NCBI GenBank assembly: GCA_036645935.1
Contig: JAVXNE010000004.1
Span: forward strand, 1-64,000
DNA from: JAUNBN01 sp036645935
GTDB taxonomy: Bacteria > Bacillota > Clostridia > Oscillospirales > Ruminococcaceae
Direction of reading: 5' to 3'
Length of the DNA stretch: 64,000 nt
A program made the translations under genes and the position numbers. This document shows positions 63,301 through 64,000 of this stretch, one piece after another. The notes under the pieces were generated by a model. It had not been told where the DNA came from. It was given only the letters and a program-made list of their open reading frames with translations, and did not search any database. Position 1 is the stretch's first letter, and each line of letters opens with the position of its first letter.

Positions 63301-63986
63301 GCAAGCCCTGCCATTATCTCATATGTAACAAAAAACTTGTCTTTGTCATTGCCCGTGCCTCGTTCTGTCTCCGCAGCGACAACGCTTTTCCTCGTTTCCC
63401 ACGTCTCGGCGGCAAGACATCTGATTTCCGCTCTCGCGGTCTTCGCGGTTATCTCCCGCGTTGCGCTCTCGCCGTTCGGAAGATATTTTGCGGCAAGACC
63501 GCTCTCAAAGACTGCGGTCTCTCCGTTTTTCGTTGCGGTATTTTTAAAGCGAGCTTTGAAAGCCACCGTTCCGCTAAGGCCGGGAGCCACAGGACTCGCA
63601 AAGATGAAATTGATGTATTTCTGTTTCGCGGTTTGGTCATAAAACTCATAGCACGCCTGAATGATGTCGGGGCTGTAAAGCGTGGGGTCAATCTCTGTCT
63701 CAACGTTTTCAGGAACCTTGACCTTGATTACCGGGAGGACATACTCGGAACTGTCATCCATCGGATAAAACGCAAAGGATGACTCGACCCAAAAAATCTT
63801 TCCACTCTCGGCTTCTGTTATCTCATCGCTCTCCGCGCTGTCCCCGCCGCGAACGCGCGTGAATAGCTCGACGTTTTTGTTGTCGTCATAGCCGTGCACA
63901 AGCGCGGTCGGCAGCAGCGTCATAATGATGACCATCGTCAATAGAAGCGAGAAAAACTTCTGCGTCATCTTTTCGATTTTTTTCAT
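51306..63986 (-). CDS. Giant multi-domain surface adhesin (SpaA/Cna-B and SdrD-B repeats)
   Basis: A 4226-residue exported protein, 12.7 kb without a frame break. Signal peptide at about 1-32. An N-terminal adhesin-like region (about 35-405) follows. About 20 SpaA/Cna-B type units (about 408-2680) each end in a YxIxE(T)xAPxGY-like motif whose Glu would catalyse the Lys-Asn isopeptide bond; examples are YIVKETKAPQGYDLNP and YTVKEIKAPDGYDLAAG. A central region (about 2690-3400) has DUF11/isopeptide-like domains. Five SdrD-type B domains begin LGDYVWRDVDSDGIQNP, LGDFVWEDVNRDG, LGGFIYDDTNYNN, LGDYVWFDTNYNG and LGDYVWFDSNRNG (about 3408, 3565, 3721, 3861, 3999), with DxDxDG Ca2+-loop patterns. A C-terminal membrane helix (about 4190-4212) and RRKKE tail end it. 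No LPXTG motif is visible. Confidence 0.93.
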   Translation of the reverse strand: MKKIEKMTQKFFSLLLTMVIIMTLLPTALVHGYDDNKNVELFTRVRGGDSAESDEITEAESGKIFWVESSFAFYPMDDSSEYVLPVIKVKVPENVETEIDPTLYSPDIIQACYEFYDQTAKQKYINFIFASPVAPGLSGTVAFKARFKNTATKNGETAVFESGLAAKYLPNGESATREITAKTARAEIRCLAAETWETRKSVVAAETERGTGNDKDKFFVTYEIMAGLASVGLDTGGNPDTSRTSYDSFGRLAFDTDSAATSYGGYLLSDKLPDAPVPDGGATFVSLEMVNEKGTRFPLHETTATKPGDYKLALKPDGSLDSVAISKHLTAAAEGHNDTPAGYSIENKYYLKISYPNDKYATPSNQDAKIYDLVNTAELKYKLIGESERTTDDNASVKLGWPEDTTKPVRLELRKYIKLGDENARPLDAALASAYGKAQFTLYSDMNGTIATDIKNNAVAPVETSTVMSENPSGVLAFENLRFGTYYIKETLIPTGFAKSGDYRYVNSDYIEVAIASDGTVSFKDAKRAEKTAKQLEVVNQATEDGVGAILFYKKGQGFEDTAAKVLSGVQFTLCDKDGAAIQKNGADFTAISDAAGLVRFEGVPASKAGVTYTIKETSVPEAYSGKGFNGINPSTISVTLKGGEIKTVGLDVVNGVGTVTNTSTLGKFSFTKVDATDSAKRLAGAVFELHKSSSRPAGESTKIAEITVPAGGVYTSELLEAGKYWLREKSAPAGYSIEKNTDGSDIWYSVDVSPRTTTALAENIKNVPYGTLALLKYGRWGTTAGFDGTQIGLNFLALEGIEFTVRPCDKSGTVAVGAASYAITTVIDATGKASYSLSDGAGKPINDGSKGALLLPAGFYLVSEVESSLNAKYPNSGYNVLAPFVVEVNGGSKTEQLVYNDTDYGRIRIIKKDNLGTKLANVEFDIYYSDGTLADTVKTGNDGIAYSRQLASDRTYYIEERAISNDFEPIERITGISDPDGNHEGDATFNKQGEYISLQSANHGVTVTINVTNFRHVSVKVIKRDSDTLLGKTVYLEGAKFDLYDSATGGNKLNTEPFTTLADGSFIINGLIPSTDYWIEEIGAPTAGGYIIPSGRIMIKTNTGVATVPVDNTRYAHLEILKQGDFGGTTTALAGAEFNVYRDSVSSPVLGTIVTSADGHGTLLDSTGNPVELVAGKYVLVETKAPADYKIDTTPIEVVLKSGDNTVYYKGTAKETVKNAVKKISNAPDYGKIRIKKVSSADTGHGIKAIFNVYAATPLDSVNYDMSKAVGTIETEHWNGIGVSGKLKEGNYKLVEVTVKPDPDGQEYVIGAANSFECSVVAGQITGETAPHVFENQPKGKIKVVKEGVWTDKNGNLIANIPLSGAEFELYEQNGARVSWLDSNGTAQSVLVTDSNGEAMTGYIAPGSYTVKEIKAPDGYDLAAGAERAAVINVTDQQTKIVTVRFENKPYVGRLTIAKIDRSLNLITTGKAKFEIYRTLLTGEIPRDTVTYNGKELVLVKAVSTTGGRVTLNDLPVFKTDGDRASGNLEYFVKEIEAPSGYKFTQEWTGPVVLAAGSEVEHSVVDYSQTAGVGASKVDQDGRGLANAYISLFESKDEADKVNAYLAANPLNPSGDVAAQIKALKTAYPEIKDVQKSDKNGKFAFKGLTDAIYYALEIVPSVNYTRSDTVYTIKVVMAGKVAQLIDTVTNKPLSIVNIEYGRIKIKKQGYLGSSYVEDINGATFTVYKAAGQGQGNCLGSATAHVHDSSCRYTKGGEVKLNFTVSDGQYFSAPLPAGDYIVAETKAPAGYEMDPGAVYEWHVRVDSGTNSPNTWLFANPVSNYWNGGRFTFKKVSSISATTKVDASFKLFKMENGLWTEQETFQTRNGSYTSRLLPLGKYKIVECASIGYTVPSGAAGVREFEISIKGTTVDLHTITNDPQASIKLKKTGLFAPQNEARNLAGVTFGLFASEQEARAAKEDSALYKSTTLADGSATFIGIDAKTEANGGTEYWLGEISVGSANTPEFSTAWFTPFAIKVYAGQALNFGSSKSLNVVNDTHYGKLLIKKVDKNDVGTMLPGAVFELLTKNLSGGYDEVRVGNVKMTITTESSGAGLGTGMSGLLPAGEYYLRETAAPIGYKPDATINGPFTVSTNQITDTTGTPITNEKYQSVRIKKVSTYDSGGTVHERGPLGGIQFGIYATKALAQQGDHAAALQLATTVSTAGAGQGWATFSKLDPNTTYYIRELYAPAKYLMSDKVFEVTTDNLGSRDVAETAVNVERGSLEIRKVGKWKTQDSTGAVSEQMIPLDGAEFALFTNSADIIPISGTTQKTANGRCVWNDLIPGTYYIKETATVYGFAQSTEVFKATVTSGGATDVLEGKTDNVIENSPNKGKFIVEKQGSDGTHPAINGATFELYKKNSAGVYEKFVPETSTTGRTHTFTVSGEKINGTRVEGVYISEYVPVGDYKIIETESPKGYVTQLDSSGKPMEYFFKVDAGITSAPVVVRNDAKSDILITKRGAYDRTNSNATKVRVSGAEFKLYEKSDPATEIMTSTDNKDGSYSFSDVCPGEYIVKETKAPQGYDLNPAPICIDVLFGATANAVFKGEIVDFTNAGKIKVIKQDKDTHANLAGAEFEIYKAGGELVTWLDGNGNTVSKLVTDTSGEALSGMIPAQAGGTVYNVIETKAPAGYSLDPRIVGTSAQRQQITVYPVHTPSASVNTLSFMNGKGVDEKLFPSGISKKIVSPDPNVEQRSLMFEQREVCFGIYDYTNAQNPLPLENFTVTDNFTVKNAQGVARTLVFEYEQTPDNWVNIAPKNGDFDITEVRIYKASDSTDGRIDAIVEYQTFAALGSAEPSSWLSFSGNRAVNLQNLTEKTGTSSDYAVVDLSKVRDNVMGLRIRYIGTETNGAVGKNFSAAGFDFKTVFAKRSSDPRYNEVIRLTNTAQVDYSYTKKDQTGLVIQPHSGVFGQSNPVLLKFRSEKTELVPVELKMTAPQKSCLPGDQIDFTVTAKNASTKGYEFGEPLITVDLPAYTALVTNNSNFSGGGIFTIRDGFGAPLAARLVRGEMVDTGKKDSFGEAVFAERLVFILGEAIPAGGSAVISFGASIDYDKPASVHEITCESFLTSGKRMPRTAENPLGIGFYNNTPSGTITPEPSVDQSEFDALATATADRLENRHILAETTVNMADQSKLTIVKQVKSALDSKYLNAGEIANSFPGGRVDYKLSVTNYTSDTKTMRIVDVLPFFGDSYVVRLSNKNVTARHTELGDVTSTAGVKATYNLASAIKTPENAKTTVYYYLASDGHTLAKAERIKQGYKDEFPMLYSFSAAGGKNIWDGWTTNAPKDSSDILAVGYEVTYDTKLNKGDSCAVEFSINMPEFTALGDISDFYEKLISNSAAATARPFGSNSVMLPVENNEVLAYMRLPVGALGDYVWRDVDSDGIQNPANDIPIEGMKIGLTRTEHKVGNAVQTFVYPSTTTDRNGYYKFENLPANLPRDGAPKDSKNPADYIGNVYVDYEVTFGDPSDGLVPTLQNQESDDAIDSDIDANRKLSGIALNVVKDMANRTLTAERNWTIDAGFAQPCSLGDFVWEDVNRDGVQNDDGLKLDALGNAVEIGVNGVLVLLYRVDASGNVGTVPIATQYTHNKTEADGTDSAGYYLFEGLVPGKYVVEFDTSMLIKDDGYTPKYSFTTAKSEADNAVDSDASKSMDPSDTVRRTDVIELSSANSPDLRYDAGLVVLSGLGGFIYDDTNYNNIQDLRVTLPGTIVTLYKDATTDSTGAVLTGMKLGESMVGADGKYFFGGLVPGDYTVHFKFPLSADGVPYGAVIPNIASGDPNTDYMFDSDCALISSNRNSGSTKTIKLGYDEVQYYWDAGARLYSGLGDYVWFDTNYNGIQDAGEKPTEGIRVTLQYRDGTNGIWVDGGTTATDANGRYEFNGLWGGLDCGRQYRVIFLPEVPGSTITYEATQVNAGSDSKLDSDAQSIYITGYGHPTVPIILGYGKTDPSWDMGLVTVMSALGDYVWFDSNRNGVQDNDEMVLEGILCMLEMNNSPTGDIADEKAWVEVARQYTGKSGQYYFDNLREGYYRVRFAIPNVYSLTRLERGNGNGAFASDSDGIYQTHSASILGVTRTLQSLGLIRVGAAASAVKYGAPEKIGINNVVGSGGVIRNREIASQSGVSYYHTRTIYLNRNTVDLSWDLGVYTVQTSDWNDMAIWVSMGVASMALLACLWVALDRRKKELNTAEKS

Positions 63987-64000
63987 ATTAATACCCCATT

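Overview
The window looks like the chromosome of an anaerobic, Gram-positive Clostridia-type Firmicute. Evidence: strong AGGAGG-type ribosome sites, several TTG/GTG starts, a complete V-type (Ntp) ATPase operon, a lantibiotic-immunity type ABC system, rubredoxin, a GH25 muramidase, and very large SpaA/SdrD-type surface proteins. No 16S or other species marker is present, so the family (possibly an Oscillospiraceae-like gut commensal) is only a guess.

Region 1, about 1-10.9 kb, is visibly AT-rich accessory DNA. It starts in a 7-bp tandem repeat at the window edge. It carries a five-gene antimicrobial-peptide sensing and efflux operon (ATPase, two permeases, response regulator, histidine kinase), an unknown membrane-anchored protein, a small P-loop kinase lying between two 54-bp direct repeats, an MccF-like S66 peptidase, frame-broken relics that resemble mobile-element genes, and an ECF sigma/anti-sigma pair. 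It ends at a tRNA-Thr/tRNA-Tyr pair whose 3' side faces the island, the usual geometry of tRNA-targeted integration.

Region 2, about 11-19 kb, is GC-richer core DNA: a DUF4349 lipoprotein, BioY with a catalytically degenerate E2-like acyltransferase, a glycerophosphodiesterase, a Nudix ADP-ribose hydrolase, an M14 carboxypeptidase, a HAD phosphatase and nicotinate phosphoribosyltransferase. Region 3, 19.3-27.8 kb, is the V-ATPase operon in the order H/G-I-K-E-C-F-A-B-D. The K subunit keeps the residues that bind Na+ in Enterococcus hirae NtpK. A small lipoyl-fold membrane protein follows.

Region 4, 29-33.4 kb, holds cell-wall genes (GH25 muramidase with a SpaA-like domain, triple peptidoglycan-binding protein), a zinc phospholipase C-like protein and an 87-residue protein resembling the glycyl-radical tail of NrdD. 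Region 5, 33.8-39.1 kb, is a sugar or polyol catabolic cluster: SorC regulator, DeoC-type aldolase, FGGY kinase and GldA-type dehydrogenase, with 124-bp tandem repeats between the regulator and the operon.

Region 6, 40.2-45.5 kb, is a branched-chain amino acid ABC transporter operon (livJHMGF). It is preceded by a promoter, a 34-codon ORF in which 15 codons are Ile/Val/Leu, and overlapping antiterminator and terminator hairpins. This is the strongest candidate here for an undescribed regulatory system: leader-peptide attenuation of a liv transporter in a Firmicute. Region 7, 46-64 kb, has an ABC exporter pair and two surface proteins. One is a 4226-residue adhesin with about 20 SpaA/Cna-B units and five SdrD-type B domains. 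Neither surface protein has a visible LPXTG motif.
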